Below are positions 34,440 through 45,806 of a stretch of DNA of 61,997 nt, one piece after another. This DNA is from Coriobacteriaceae bacterium AF45-21 (GTDB lineage Bacteria; Actinomycetota; Coriobacteriia; Coriobacteriales; Coriobacteriaceae), in contig JAQCYU010000013.1 of assembly GCA_027682925.1 (NCBI GenBank), forward strand, positions 1 through 61,997, given 5' to 3'. The stretch's first letter is position 1. Every line of letters begins with the position of its first letter. Position numbers and translations under genes: made by a program. Below the pieces are notes generated by a model. It searched no databases and was not told the DNA's origin. It saw only the letters and a list, made by a program, of their open reading frames with translations.

Positions 34440-35311
34440 TACCCTAGGCGCTCCATAATGGTCGCGGCGATTGCAGGACGGTTCATAGTGTACAGGTGCA
34501 GGCCGTCGGCGCCGTGCTCCTTGAGGTCGCAAAGCTGGCGGGCGGCATAATCTACACCGGCTGCCTGCAGGCTCTCGGGGTCGTTCTCGTACTTGGCGAG
34601 AATCTTGATGACGGGGGAGGGCAGCGACGCGCCGCACATAAAGACCATGCGGCTGATCTGCGACTTGCCCATAAACGGCATGATGCCCGCGGTAATGGGC
34701 ACGGTGATACCGGCCTTGTCGGCAAGCTCGCGGAAGCGATAGAAGCACTCGTTATCAAAGAAGAGCTGCGTCACAAAGAAGCTTGCGCCGGCGTCCTGCT
34801 TTTGCTTGAGGTATTCGACCGAGAGGTTGAGATCCTCACAGGCAATGTGGCCCTCGGGGTAGGCCGCGGCGCCCACGCAAAAGCCGGCGTCGATGAGCTC
34901 GGGGATGAGGTCGCGGGCGTAGGCGTAGTCGGAGGCGGGCTTGTCGTCCTCGGTCGCGCCGGCAGGGAGATCTCCACGCAGGGCCAGGATGTTTTCCACG
35001 CCGGCGGTGCGATACTCGTCGATCTTGGCGGCGATATCGGCGTGCGACCGGCCCACGCAGGTAAGGTGCGCCACCGAGGGCGTATTGAATTCGCTCGTAA
35101 TCATATGCGCGATGGGGGCGGTGGTGGCGCCATTGCCCGAGCCGCCGGCAGAGCAGGTGACCGAGACAAAGCTCGGCGAAAGCTTGCACAGATTGCCTGC
35201 CACCTCGCGAGCCGTGTTGAGGGTAAGCTCGCCCTTGGGCGGGAACATCTCAAACGAAACGGGTGCGGTGCCCTGGGATGCTGCCTGCTTAAAAACCTCG
35301 TCGACGCGCAT
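34439..35311 (-). CDS. metF: Methylenetetrahydrofolate reductase
   Basis: The 290-residue protein makes 5-methyltetrahydrofolate, the methyl donor for MetH. VSFEMFPPKGE, the FAD-site motif NILALRGDLPAG, SFFVTQLFFDNE and TAGIMPFMGKSQI are family motifs. ATG 35311 follows AAAGGAGCACGAT; an earlier in-frame start lacks a ribosome site. It is first in the operon. Upstream on the minus strand CCACCGTGACACAGTGGTG can form a small hairpin. I saw no cobalamin or SAM riboswitch. Confidence 0.95.
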   Translation of the reverse strand: MRVDEVFKQAASQGTAPVSFEMFPPKGELTLNTAREVAGNLCKLSPSFVSVTCSAGGSGNGATTAPIAHMITSEFNTPSVAHLTCVGRSHADIAAKIDEYRTAGVENILALRGDLPAGATEDDKPASDYAYARDLIPELIDAGFCVGAAAYPEGHIACEDLNLSVEYLKQKQDAGASFFVTQLFFDNECFYRFRELADKAGITVPITAGIMPFMGKSQISRMVFMCGASLPSPVIKILAKYENDPESLQAAGVDYAARQLCDLKEHGADGLHLYTMNRPAIAATIMERLG

Positions 35312-35450
35312 ATCGTGCTCCTTTAGATACGTAATAGTGTGATGTGTTGTAAGGATTCTACAGCACCACTGTGTCACGGTGGAGTTTCACTCGCTATTCG
35401 GGGATACCAATCAAAGATGCCTTGCTATCGACATTCCCTATAGCAGAGCG

Positions 35451-35526
35451 GTCAATCTAGGATGGGGCTATAAAGACTGGTATCTGATACGAAATACCAG
35501 TTAATAGAGCCCCATCCCAAATTGAC
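35451..35526. repeat. 76-bp palindromic element upstream of glnA
   Basis: GTCAAT and ATTGAC bound the unit. Inside, GGATGGGGCT pairs with AGCCCCATCC and ACTGGTAT with AATACCAGT, with one bulge. It resembles a small MITE or a repeated palindromic unit more than an operator. The gap from metF to glnA is about 430 bases; beyond this element and a good ribosome site at 35723-35730, I see nothing else in it. Confidence 0.65.
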
Positions 35527-35737
35527 TACCCTTAAACCATGGGGAGAGGTCTGCAATTTATACAGTTGATTGGCTGTTGAGGGCGGCAACGCCGCCGCGA
35601 TGCGGTAACCTCATTGATTGGTTTCGCGACAGCAACATAACGGTAATGTCGCGGAAACACGGCGAGTCTAAGCTATGACTCGTTCGTTAGTAATCAACAC
35701 CGCATCTCACGCGGTGCCGATACGAAGGGAGTTCCGT

Positions 35738-37824
<2,087 letters not shown>

Positions 37825-37853
37825 AACGTAACCGACATATCGTCACGGTATTG

Positions 37854-37890
37854 AGCCGGGGTCCGCATCGCGCGGGCCCCGGCTATTTGT
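37854..37890 (+). terminator. Terminator of glnA
   Basis: AGCCGGGGTCCGC pairs with GCGGGCCCCGGCT across ATCGC, followed by ATTTGTTTG. Confidence 0.85.
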
Positions 37891-37942
37891 TTGCGAGGAC
37901 GCTTTGGATCCCGCTTTGCAACTGATTCGCCCACGCAATAAG

Positions 37943-38172
37943 GGGTCGTGGGCAAAAAACGTCAAATATGAGTACTGTCACAAGCCCTGTAGCATTATCT
38001 TTTTGCAAAATATGCAGTGTTACGCAACATATGTCCAAGTACTTAGCTGATAAATGCCTGCAATTCCTCCGCCATAGGACGCCTTGTGTCCAAATCGCCT
38101 TCTGATGGCATGAAATCGCTGTTACTAAATTGGTAACAGTACTCATATTTGCTATTTTTTGTCCACGGGCCC
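37943..38172. mobile_element. MITE-like element with ~36-bp terminal inverted repeats
   Basis: The left end (GGGTCGTGGGCAAAAAACGT, then CAAATATGAGTACTGT) matches the reverse complement of the right end (GGCCCGTGGACAAAAAATAG, then CAAATATGAGTACTGT) at about 31 of 36 positions. The 160-base interior is AT-rich and codes for nothing, so movement would need an external transposase. No transposase gene is in the window. No target duplication is obvious. It lies beside a tRNA-like fragment. Confidence 0.7.
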
Positions 38173-38184
38173 TTGGATGACAGT

Positions 38185-38225
38185 GTGATTTTATGCCTTC
38201 GGGGTTCGAATCCCGGCGTTGGAGA
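38185..38225 (+). other. tRNA 3'-end-like fragment
   Basis: TTCGGGGTTCGAATCCCGG followed by CGTTGGAG has a T-arm and half an acceptor stem, but no matching D-arm, anticodon arm or 5' acceptor half is visible upstream, where the MITE-like element sits. It may be an attachment-site remnant or the remaining end of a disrupted tRNA gene. Confidence 0.45.
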
Positions 38226-38228
38226 AGA

Positions 38229-38261
38229 AAAAAGCCCGTCACCACAAGGGTAACGGGCTTT
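38229..38261 (-). terminator. Terminator of tRNA-Glu
   Basis: On the minus strand AAGCCCGTTACCC pairs with (GGTG)ACGGGCTT and runs into TTTTTTCTTC, 11 bases after the tRNA 3' end. Confidence 0.85.
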
Positions 38262-38271
38262 GCATTTCAAA

Positions 38272-38347
38272 TGGTGCCCCCAGCGGGATTCAACCCGCGA
38301 TATCCACCTTGAAAGGGTGGCGTCCTTGGCCGCTAGACGATGGGGAC
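38272..38347 (-). tRNA. tRNA-Glu (anticodon TTC), T-loop one base short
   Basis: The minus strand reads GTCCCCATCGTCTAGCGG at the 5' end, has the anticodon arm CCACCCTTTCAAGGTGG (anticodon TTC) and ends CGCTGGGGGCACCA. GTCCCCA pairs with TGGGGGC and CCA is encoded. The T-arm reads CGGGTTGAATCCCG where CGGGTTCGAATCCCG is expected, so one C is missing from the invariant loop. Given the many one-base losses in this window, a sequence error is likely. Confidence 0.92.
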
Positions 38348-38402
38348 AGCGGGAAAGAGTATAGCAGACTTTTTTGCCGGCGCGTATATCGTTGGCAAAC
38401 TG

Positions 38403-38440
38403 GAAAACCACCACAAAGGTGCCTGTCTCCTTTGTGGTGG
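38403..38440. repeat. REP-like palindrome
   Basis: CCACCACAAAGG and CCTTTGTGGTGG pair perfectly around TGCCTGTCT, the reverse of the GGGACAGGCA core. The arms match those of the hairpin at 4328-4362. It lies between tRNA-Glu and the end of the murT-gatD gene. Confidence 0.7.
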
Positions 38441-38447
38441 TGGGGCG

Positions 38448-40623
38448 TTAGGGGAGGAGCTTCATGGCGGCGTCGTGAGCGGTGCGCTCGTAGGTGTCGT
38501 CGAGGGGCTTGAGCGGCAGCAGGGCTGTGGCCTGCGCATCGCCGCGGCGCTCGAGGGCGTGGGTGATGAGCCAGTCGGCGAGCTCGGGGTTCTTGGGGAG
38601 CGCCGGCCCGTGCAGGTACGTGCCGATGACACCCTTGTAGATGATGCCCTCAAAGCCATCGTCGCCGTTGTTGCCGGTGCCCGTGACGACGGACGTTCCG
38701 AGCGGCGTGGCATCGGCGTCCAAAAGCGTGCGGCCACCGTGGTTCTCGAATCCCACAAAGGGCTCGGGTGCCAGGTCGGTCTTGACGGCGACGTTGCCGA
38801 TCAGGCGGTCGGAGCCGCGTACGGTCTCGGCGGCAATGACGCCCAGGCCCTCGATGCGATTTTCGCCCATATAGTACGAACGGCCGAGCAGCTGATAGCC
38901 GCCACAGATAGCAAGCAGTGTGCCGCCGTCCTCAACATAGGCCGCGACCTTGTCTTTTTGAGCGAGCAGTTCGTGTGCCACGGCCAGCTGGTCGCGATCG
39001 GAGCCGCCGCCCATCATAACGATGTCGGCGTCGGTCAAATCAAGCGTCTCGCCCATGTGGACTTCGTCCACACGCACGGGAATGCCGCGCCAGGCGCAGC
39101 GGCGTTCGAGCGCGATAACGTTGCCGCCGTCGGCGTAGAGGTTGAGCGCATCGGGATACAGGTAGACGATGCGCAGGGGGCGCGAAAGCTCGACCGGCGC
39201 AATATCGGTGGGGACAGCGCTACCATCGGCGCGCGTTACGGCGTGGGAGACAATCGAGCTTGCATCGTCGTCTTTAAGCCCGTCGAGCTCCTTGACTAAC
39301 GGCGGGAAGGCCGTGTAGTTGGCGACGGCGTAGAAGGTGTCATCGGCGGCCTCGTCTGCCACGGCGCCGATCGCCTGCGCGACGTCCGAGATAATCGCGG
39401 CATCGATGCCGGCGTACTTGAGGCGTACCTGCATGTCGTGCGCACGCGTGCCTCCGGCAAAGGCGACAAGACCCGGCGTGTCGGCGATGCGCTCGAAGTC
39501 GACATCGTAGATCCACGAGACATCGTGGCCGTCGGCATCGTTATCGTTTAGGAAGAAGGCGCAGAGCCTGCCGCCTGCCGTTTTAATGGACTGGATCTGG
39601 CGATCGAAGCCACGGGATTCTTGGCCAGGTTTGCCTCGACGGTGCGACCGGCAATATCCCAGCGGCCCATGCGTCCGCCGGCAGGCACGTAGGCATCGAG
39701 CGTGGGCTGCAGGTGCGCCGCGTCCACGCCCAGCTCGTGCGCCGCAAAGAAGGCGGCGGCGACGTTATAGACCATGTACAGGCCGTTGTAGCGCGTGGCG
39801 ATGTGCGTTGCGGGTGCGTCGGTATTGGGTCCAAAGACCAAGTCAAATTCGTAGCGTCGTAGGTAAGCTCAACGTCCGTCACGCGACGGACAAGCGCAGG
39901 GCGGGCCCAGCCGCACGAGGGGCAATGGTAGGCGCCGAGCTGGCCGTATTGCACGTAGTCATACTCCAGCGGCGCGTTGCACTGCGAGCAAAAACGCGAG
40001 TCGCTAATGCGATCGGACTCGGTGCCCGTGGCGCCGTCGATGCCAAAGGCGATGCTCGTGTTGGGAACGCGTGCGGCGATCGCGGCACACAGCGGGTCGT
40101 CTGCGTTGTAGATGAGCGTTGTTGCCGGAGAGAGCTCCAACGCATGGGCAATGACGTCTTGGGTATGGTCGATCTCGCCGTAGCGGTCTAGCTGGTCGCG
40201 GAACAGGTTGAGCAGCACGAAGTACGTCGGCTTGAGCTTGGGTAGGACGCGCACGGTGTAGAGCTCATCGCATTCAAAAACGCCCACGCGCTTGCCGCCG
40301 CCGGCTCGCTTGAGGCCGCTGCGCGCCTCGAGCAGTGCGCCCACCACGCCCGGCTCCATGTTGTTGCCGGCGCGGTTGCATACCACGGTGGCGCCGCTGG
40401 CGGCAACGGCGTCGGCGATGAGGTTGGAGGTGGTGGTCTTGCCATTAGTACCGGTGATCACCACGCTGCGGTCGACCAGGCTCGCGAGGTCGCTTAGCAG
40501 CTCGGGGTCGATCTTCATGGCGATGCGGCCGGGAAGCACGCCACCCTGGCGTTTGAGGACAGAGCGCAGTCCCCAGCGGGCGATATCGCTCGAGGTGCAG
40601 GCGAGAGATGAGCGGAGGTTCAT
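38448..40623 (-). CDS. Lipid II isoglutaminyl synthase, MurT and GatD parts in one reading frame (two apparent frameshifts)
   Basis: MurT/GatD amidates the D-Glu of the peptidoglycan stem peptide. The MurT part has the Mur-ligase P-loop VVITGTNGKTTTSNL, a four-Cys zinc ribbon (FCSQCNAPLEYDY...YHCPSCGW) and the C-terminal SWIYDVDFE block. The frame slips near 39852 (YDAT-EFDLVFGP) and 39602 (KNPV-GFDRQIQ), each cured by one G. From about 39600 the frame is open without a stop through the end of MurT (NYTAFPPLVKELDG) into a class I amidotransferase (LRIVYLYPDALNLYADGGN, nucleophile LAICGGYQLLG, GFENHGGRT). These are two genes in the organisms where the enzyme was described. The start at 40623 follows TTAGGAACGG. 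Confidence 0.88.
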
Positions 40624-40668
40624 GAAGCCGTTCCTAACATAGATGACATGGTCGGGGCGATCGCGTCG

Positions 40669-41712
40669 CTAAAAGCCGTAGCGGCGCGCAAATTCCTGGG
40701 CAAGCTGCGATACATCTTCGCAGGCGTTGGCCCAGGGGGCAAAGTCGGGGGTGTCCGAGATAATACCGTCGGCTTCCCAAACCGCCTGGTGCGAGAGGTC
40801 CCAGGGGTCGCGCGGCTCGGGTCGGCAGGGAAGATACGGCGTCTGGTACATGGGGTTCAGCAAGAAGAACGCGCCGCCCTCGCAACGGTTAGCGAACTCA
40901 CGCAGCGCGCGCGTCGCCGGGCGCATCTTGTTCGTTTTGAACAGCAAGATCGTGCGGGCGAGCAGGTACCAAGGAGAGTTTTCGAGTGCGTCTGCCCCCA
41001 TCTGCTCCTCGAGCTGGTGGGCCAGGGCAAAAAAGCCGTCCTGGTCTTCTAGGCGGGCGAGGGCGAGCAGCACGGTGCCGGCGGCCCGGGTAGGATAGCC
41101 TTCCGCCTTAAGAACGCGGCGAGCATAGTTGGCAGCGGCGCGGTAACGAGCGCTCGCCATGCACAGCTGCGAGATGGCCTCGAGTGTGTGAAGCCACCCG
41201 ATAAGGGCCGGCTCGCTCACGGTAAGGTCCGCTGCGGTGACACCGTCGGCCAAAACATTATTGGCCCAGTAGTGCGGGGCCTCCATATCAAACCCGGGCA
41301 CGCCCTGTTGCAAGTAGTCGGCCGTGCTCGTCTCGAGCTTCATCAGGTCGCCCAGGCAGGCGTCGACGGGCGTGTCCGCCAAAATGATGGCGAGCAGCTG
41401 GGCATCGACGGCCAGCGCATCGATGCGGACGATCTTGAGCAGCTCATCACGCATATCGTCGAACAGGCGGTTGCGCGTCTGCTCAAACTCCTCGTCGCTG
41501 CCCATGTCCTCGATGCGATGGAGCTCGTCGAGCAGGTGGCGATGAACACCGGCATAGGACAGCAGCGCCTGAGCATGCTCGGACTGCGCATACTTTTGGG
41601 GATTCGCGCTAATGTCGTTATGGACAAGCTCGCGTGCTGCATCGGTGAGCTCGGGGTGCGACGCCAGATAGGTGCGCTCCAGGTAGGCGGGGATGTAGAC
41701 GCTCGGATCCAT
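40669..41712 (-). CDS. TPR-like helical protein of unknown function (347 aa)
   Basis: The protein is soluble and helical, with repeat-like segments such as ASARYRAAANYARRVLKAEG and ALARLEDQDGFFALAHQLEE, and ends in an aromatic/Pro-rich tail (QTPYLPCRPEPRDPWDLS). It starts at ATG 41712, overlapping the stop codon of the gene before it, and lies 45 bases upstream of murT-gatD on the same strand. I do not recognise the family. It and the gene upstream look like distant paralogues and may form an operon with murT-gatD. Confidence 0.75.
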   Translation of the reverse strand: MDPSVYIPAYLERTYLASHPELTDAARELVHNDISANPQKYAQSEHAQALLSYAGVHRHLLDELHRIEDMGSDEEFEQTRNRLFDDMRDELLKIVRIDALAVDAQLLAIILADTPVDACLGDLMKLETSTADYLQQGVPGFDMEAPHYWANNVLADGVTAADLTVSEPALIGWLHTLEAISQLCMASARYRAAANYARRVLKAEGYPTRAAGTVLLALARLEDQDGFFALAHQLEEQMGADALENSPWYLLARTILLFKTNKMRPATRALREFANRCEGGAFFLLNPMYQTPYLPCRPEPRDPWDLSHQAVWEADGIISDTPDFAPWANACEDVSQLAQEFARRYGF

Positions 41713-42787
41713 TAGAGGTCTCCTCCCTTAAACGGCAAGCCCTGCTCGGCCGCCCGCAGTATGCGCTCGTCGATCTGGGAGCGCACGATGTCGTTGGTGG
41801 CGACCCAGGCGGCAAAGCTGGCGTTGTCGGGCGCGCCCAGGCCCTCCTGCAGTACCGGCGTCGCTCGGAGAGTGCAAGGACGAGCTCGTCGGTGGAGCCT
41901 GCACCCACGTTGACGCGGGCATAGACGCCATCGGGAAACTCGGTTTGGAAGTAGAGCGCCTCGGCTGCGTGCGGGCACGAGCGCGCAAGGATACGCAGGT
42001 GGTGCTCGGCACCCTCGTAGTCCAGCTCGCGCCAGGCTGCGCTCATCAGCGCGATGAGCGTCCACGGGTCCAAGTCACGCTCCGCGTCCTTGGGACGACG
42101 GCGCAGCGGCGTGTTGGTGAGATAGGGGACGGAGTGGGCAGAGCGAAAGCGCTTGAGTTCCTCGGCGGGGTATTCGAGCTTTGCCATGGCGAGCATCGCG
42201 GTGTGGCGGACACCGGCGGGGTCGTTGGGCGCAAAGTCCAAGCTGCGATTTGCGGCTTGGAGCGACATGCGATAGCGGCCGCTAATGAGGGCGCGCGATG
42301 CCAAGGCGGCAAGCCAGCGCAGATAGGGGCGGCACGTAAGGTCGCCTGCGGCCTCGCGCTCGTAGGGGTCCTGCGCCGAGGCGATCTTGAGTGCCAGGTC
42401 GTGCTCCACCTCGTCGCACTTGGACACCAGATACTGCACGTATTCCTCGTTGGAGCTGGCGGTGAGGGCGGTCAGCATGCGCTGAGCGTCCCAGTTGGCC
42501 GGATCGAGCGCGGCTGCCTCGCGGAGCATGTTCTCGGCAGCTGCCTCTTCCTGCTCTGCCTGGGTATCGTCAGGGATAAAGGGGATGCGGTAGTCGACAG
42601 CCTCGACCACCTTGGCAATCAGATGCCCGGCGCGGTCGCGGTCGTGCACGATGAGCGGTGCGGGGTTGCGGGTGAATTGTTCCATCAGGCGCTCTACGGC
42701 GGCAGTGTCGGTGAGCGGGATATTGTCGCGGCGCAAGGCCTCAAGAACGAGGCGATGGCAATCCTCTTGAATGGGATCGAATGCCAT
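41712..42787 (-). CDS. TPR-like protein of unknown function (apparent frameshift)
   Basis: The product of about 358 residues starts MAFDPIQEDCHRLVLEALRR at ATG 42787, behind AAAGGAGGCCCC. It has repeat-type helices (AAALDPANWDAQRMLTAL, SLQAANRSLDFAPNDPAGVR). Near 41868 the frame slips; adding one G (TCC-GAG-GCG-ACG) restores VLALSEATPVLQEGLGAPD and the end ILRAAEQGLPFKGGDL. No catalytic motif is evident. Tight overlap with the following gene suggests a functional pair. Confidence 0.75.
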
Positions 42788-43286
42788 GGGGCCTCCTTTG
42801 CTGCGGTTAGGGTTCAAATATCTCTATATAAGGTTCTAGTTTACCCGCATGTGGCACACCGGGGGTGCCGCACTTGGACATGCACCTTTGCACCACGAAG
42901 TCGGATGTCGCACAAATGTCGGCACCTTGGACGACCGAGTGGTATCACGGTGCCGCAAACGGTCGATTTTTGGCGGCGAACGGTGCATATTTTGGAGGGG
43001 CACAGTCCTGCCCAGGATATGTAGTCAACCTTGATAAAACGTTTGCCCAGCTTGGGAGTATGAATGCCGCACAAGGGTCTCGGGGATAGAAAAAACGTTT
43101 CATCATTGGCGGCTTTAGGTGAATAACTGACCAACCAGAACGGTAAAATAGTGTTTGTCTGAGCGTTGAGACGTTTAGACATCGCGCATTGTCATCGCCG
43201 GCAACGCGCAAACCGGTCCTAACGGAGCCAATTGGGTGCTCCGTTATATACGCAAGTCTAAGAGGGGCTTGTTTAGGAGGCACAGT
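42788..43286. other. Divergent intergenic region of 499 bases
   Basis: No gene is evident. The left part holds short repeated words (GGTGCCGCA, TGTCGCACAAATGTCGG, GTGCCGCAAACGG). AAACGTTT-type palindromes occur at about 43034-43042 and 43091-43099, and GAGACGTTTAGAC at about 43168. They may be operators for the dehydrogenase gene. TTTAGGAGG before 43287 is its ribosome site. Confidence 0.4.
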
Positions 43287-44510
43287 ATGGGACGTTTTAC
43301 CAATCCTCGCGATCTGTACTTTGGTGAGGGCGCTCGCCACGAGGTGAAGAACCTCAAGGGCAAGAAGGCCATCATCGTTTCTGGCGGCAGCTCTATGCGC
43401 CGCGGCGGGTTCCTGCAGGACGTCGAGAACGACCTTAAGGAAGGCGGTTTCGAGGTCAAGCTGTTCGAGGGCGTCGAGTCCGACCCGTCCATCGAGACGG
43501 TCATGAAGGGCGCCGAGGCCATGCGCGAGTTCGAGCCCGACTGGATTATCGCCATCGGTGGCGGCTCGCCCATCGATGCCGCTAAGGCCATGTGGGTCTT
43601 CTACGAGTATCCCGAGGAGTCCTTCGATAACATCATCCAGCCGTTCAGCTTCCCGGAGCTGCGTCAGAAGGCTCATTTCTGCGCCATCTCCTCTACCTCC
43701 GGCACCGCTACCGAGGTCACCGCGTTCTCCGTCATTACCGACTACGCCAAGGGCATCAAGTACCCGCTGGCCGACTTCAACATCACCCCTGATGTCGCCA
43801 TCGTCGACCCCGAGCTCACCTACACCATGCCCGCCAAGCTGTGCGCTCACACCGGCATGGATGCTCTGACCCACTGCATGGAGGCCTACGTTTCCACCTG
43901 CGCCTCTATGTTCACCGACGCCAACGCCCTGCACGGCATCCGCGAGATCGTCGAGTGGCTGCCCAAGTCCTATGCTGGCGACCATGAGGCCCGTCAGCAC
44001 ATGCACGAGGCTCAGTGCATCGCCGGTATCGCCTTCTCCTCGGGCCTGCTCGGCATCGTTCACTCCATGGCTCACAAGACCGGTGCTGCCTTCGAGAACG
44101 GCCACATCATCCACGGTGCCGCTAACGCCATGTACCTGGGCAAGGTTATCCAGTGGAACTCCAAGGACCCGCGTGCTGCTGAGCGTTACGCTTACGTGGC
44201 CAAGGAGATCCTGCACCTTCCCGGCGAGACCAACGAGGAGCTCATCGCTGCGCTCGTCCAGAAGATTCGCGACCTCAATGACCAGCTCAACATTCCGCAG
44301 TCCATCAAGGATTACGCGAATGGTGGCGTGAAGGTCGACGCCGAGAACCCGCAGATGGTTTCCGAGGAGGAGTTCCTCGCCAAGCTGCCCGAGATCGCTG
44401 CGAACGCCGAGACCGACGCCTGCACGCCCGAGAACCCGCGTGAGACCAAGGCTGCCGACTTCGAGAAGATCCTCAAGGCCTGCTACTACGACACCGACAT
44501 CGATTTCTAA
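43287..44510 (+). CDS. Iron-containing alcohol dehydrogenase
   Basis: The 407-residue NAD(P)H-dependent oxidoreductase belongs to the group III (iron) family, reducing aldehydes in fermentation. Motifs are the nucleotide-binding IIAIGGGSPIDAAKAMW, SSTSGTATEVTAFSVI, and the metal-binding stretch TGMDALTHCMEAY...GIVHSMAHKTGAAFENGHI..HGAANA, with its His ligands. AGGAGG precedes ATG 43287. Strongly biased codons suggest high expression. Two related dehydrogenases follow. Confidence 0.95.
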   Translation: MGRFTNPRDLYFGEGARHEVKNLKGKKAIIVSGGSSMRRGGFLQDVENDLKEGGFEVKLFEGVESDPSIETVMKGAEAMREFEPDWIIAIGGGSPIDAAKAMWVFYEYPEESFDNIIQPFSFPELRQKAHFCAISSTSGTATEVTAFSVITDYAKGIKYPLADFNITPDVAIVDPELTYTMPAKLCAHTGMDALTHCMEAYVSTCASMFTDANALHGIREIVEWLPKSYAGDHEARQHMHEAQCIAGIAFSSGLLGIVHSMAHKTGAAFENGHIIHGAANAMYLGKVIQWNSKDPRAAERYAYVAKEILHLPGETNEELIAALVQKIRDLNDQLNIPQSIKDYANGGVKVDAENPQMVSEEEFLAKLPEIAANAETDACTPENPRETKAADFEKILKACYYDTDIDF

Positions 44511-44532
44511 TCGACTCTTGTTATCGTAACGA

Positions 44533-44572
44533 GGGGCTCCGCACGTATCCGTACGGAGCCCCTTTCTTTTTT
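44533..44572 (+). terminator. Terminator of the alcohol dehydrogenase gene
   Basis: GGGGCTCCG pairs with CGGAGCCCC across CACGTATCCGTA and is followed by TTTCTTTTTTC. Confidence 0.92.
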
Positions 44573-44593
44573 CTTTTAGAGAATGGGATAGTT

Positions 44594-45692
44594 ATGGCTG
44601 CAATTTTCAATAGCCCCAGCAAGTACATCCAGGGTCCGGACGAGCTCGCCAAGCTCGGCTCCTATGTCGAGCCGCTCGGCGCTAAGGCCCTCGTCATCGT
44701 GACGCCTCGGGCAAGAAGCGCGTCGGTGCCAAGATCGAGGGTGGTTTTGCCGAGCTAAGGCCGAGCTGCTGTTTGAGGACTTTAACGGCGAGTGCTCCAA
44801 GGGCGAGGTCGATCGCCTGGTTGCGCTCGCGCGCGACAACGGCTGCGACATCATCGTCGGCGTCGGTGGCGGCAAGATCCTCGACACCGCCAAGGCCGTC
44901 GCCTACTACCTGGAGTCCCCGGTCATCATTTGCCCCACCATCGCTTCGACCGATGCCCCGTGCTCGGCGCTCTCCGTGCTCTATACCGATGACGGCCAGT
45001 TCGATAAGTACCTGTTCCTTAAGGCGAACCCCAATATCGTTCTTATGGATACGACGGTTATCGCGGCGAGCCCGGTACGCCTGACGGTGGCAGGTATGGG
45101 CGATGCGCTCGCAACCTACTTTGAGGCCCAGGCGACGCACGATGCCGACGGTGGCACTTGCGCTGGCGGCAAGGGCGGCATGGCCGGCCTGGCGCTCGCC
45201 AAGCTCTGCTACGAGACGCTTATGGCCGATGGCGTCAAGGCCAAGGTTGCGCTGGAGAAGGGAGCGTTGACGCCTGCCGTCGAGCATATCATCGAGGCCA
45301 ATACGCTGCTTTCGGGCATTGGCTTTGAGAGCTCGGGCCTTGCTGCTGCTCATGCCATCCACAATGGCCTGACGATGCTGCCCGAGTGCCACGGCATGTA
45401 TCACGGCGAGAAGGTCGCCTTTGGCACTATCGTCCAGCTGGTACTCGAGGATGCCCCGACTGAGAAACTCGAGGAAGTCTTGGGCTTCTGCATTGAGCTG
45501 GGCCTGCCGGTCACGATGAAGGAACTTGGCGTTGCCGAGCTTACGCGCGAGCAGGCCATGATTGTTGCCGAGGCCGCCTGCGCGCCCGATGACACCATGT
45601 GCAACATGCCGTTTGAGGTGACGCCCGAGATGGTCGCAAACGCCATTCTGGGTGCAGACGCACTGGGCCACTACTATCTCATGGATGAGTAA
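44594..45692 (+). CDS. gldA: Glycerol dehydrogenase (two apparent frameshifts)
   Basis: GldA oxidises glycerol to dihydroxyacetone with NAD+. The N-terminus MAAIFNSPSKYIQGPDELAK, the nucleotide loop IIVGVGGGKILDTAKAVAYY, CPTIASTDAPCSALSV and AAAHAIHNGL..HG are typical. The frame slips near 44703 (GTGACGCCTCG for GTG-ACG-GCC-TCG) and near 44757 (GCCGAGCTAAGG for GCC-GAG-GCT-AAG); one G restored at each gives a normal 366-residue protein. It follows the iron alcohol dehydrogenase and precedes a second, divergent copy. Confidence 0.9.
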
Positions 45693-45706
45693 ATCAAGCT
45701 AAGGAA

Positions 45707-45741
45707 GGGGCAAAGCCAGCAGATGGCTTTGCCCCTTTTTT
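45707..45741 (+). terminator. Terminator of gldA
   Basis: GGGGCAAAGCCA pairs perfectly with TGGCTTTGCCCC across GCAGA and is followed by TTTTTT. Confidence 0.95.
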
Positions 45742-45746
45742 GCTAA

Positions 45747-45775
45747 GGTGCAAAGGGGTCAGGTTACTTTGCACC
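45747..45775. repeat. REP-like palindrome
   Basis: GGTGCAAAG and CTTTGCACC pair perfectly around GGGTCAGGTTA. The layout resembles the GGGACAGG-core hairpins elsewhere in the window. Confidence 0.6.
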
Positions 45776-45806
45776 AATCGTTGTTTGATGAAGGGTGGAT
45801 TCTCGT

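Noticed and set aside
35311..35460. Cobalamin or SAM riboswitch ahead of metF
   Set aside because: The leader is short and lacks the B12-box or the SAM-I core; only a small hairpin is visible.
38185..38225. A complete second tRNA gene
   Set aside because: Only the T-arm and 3' acceptor half are present; no anticodon arm or 5' half can be paired.
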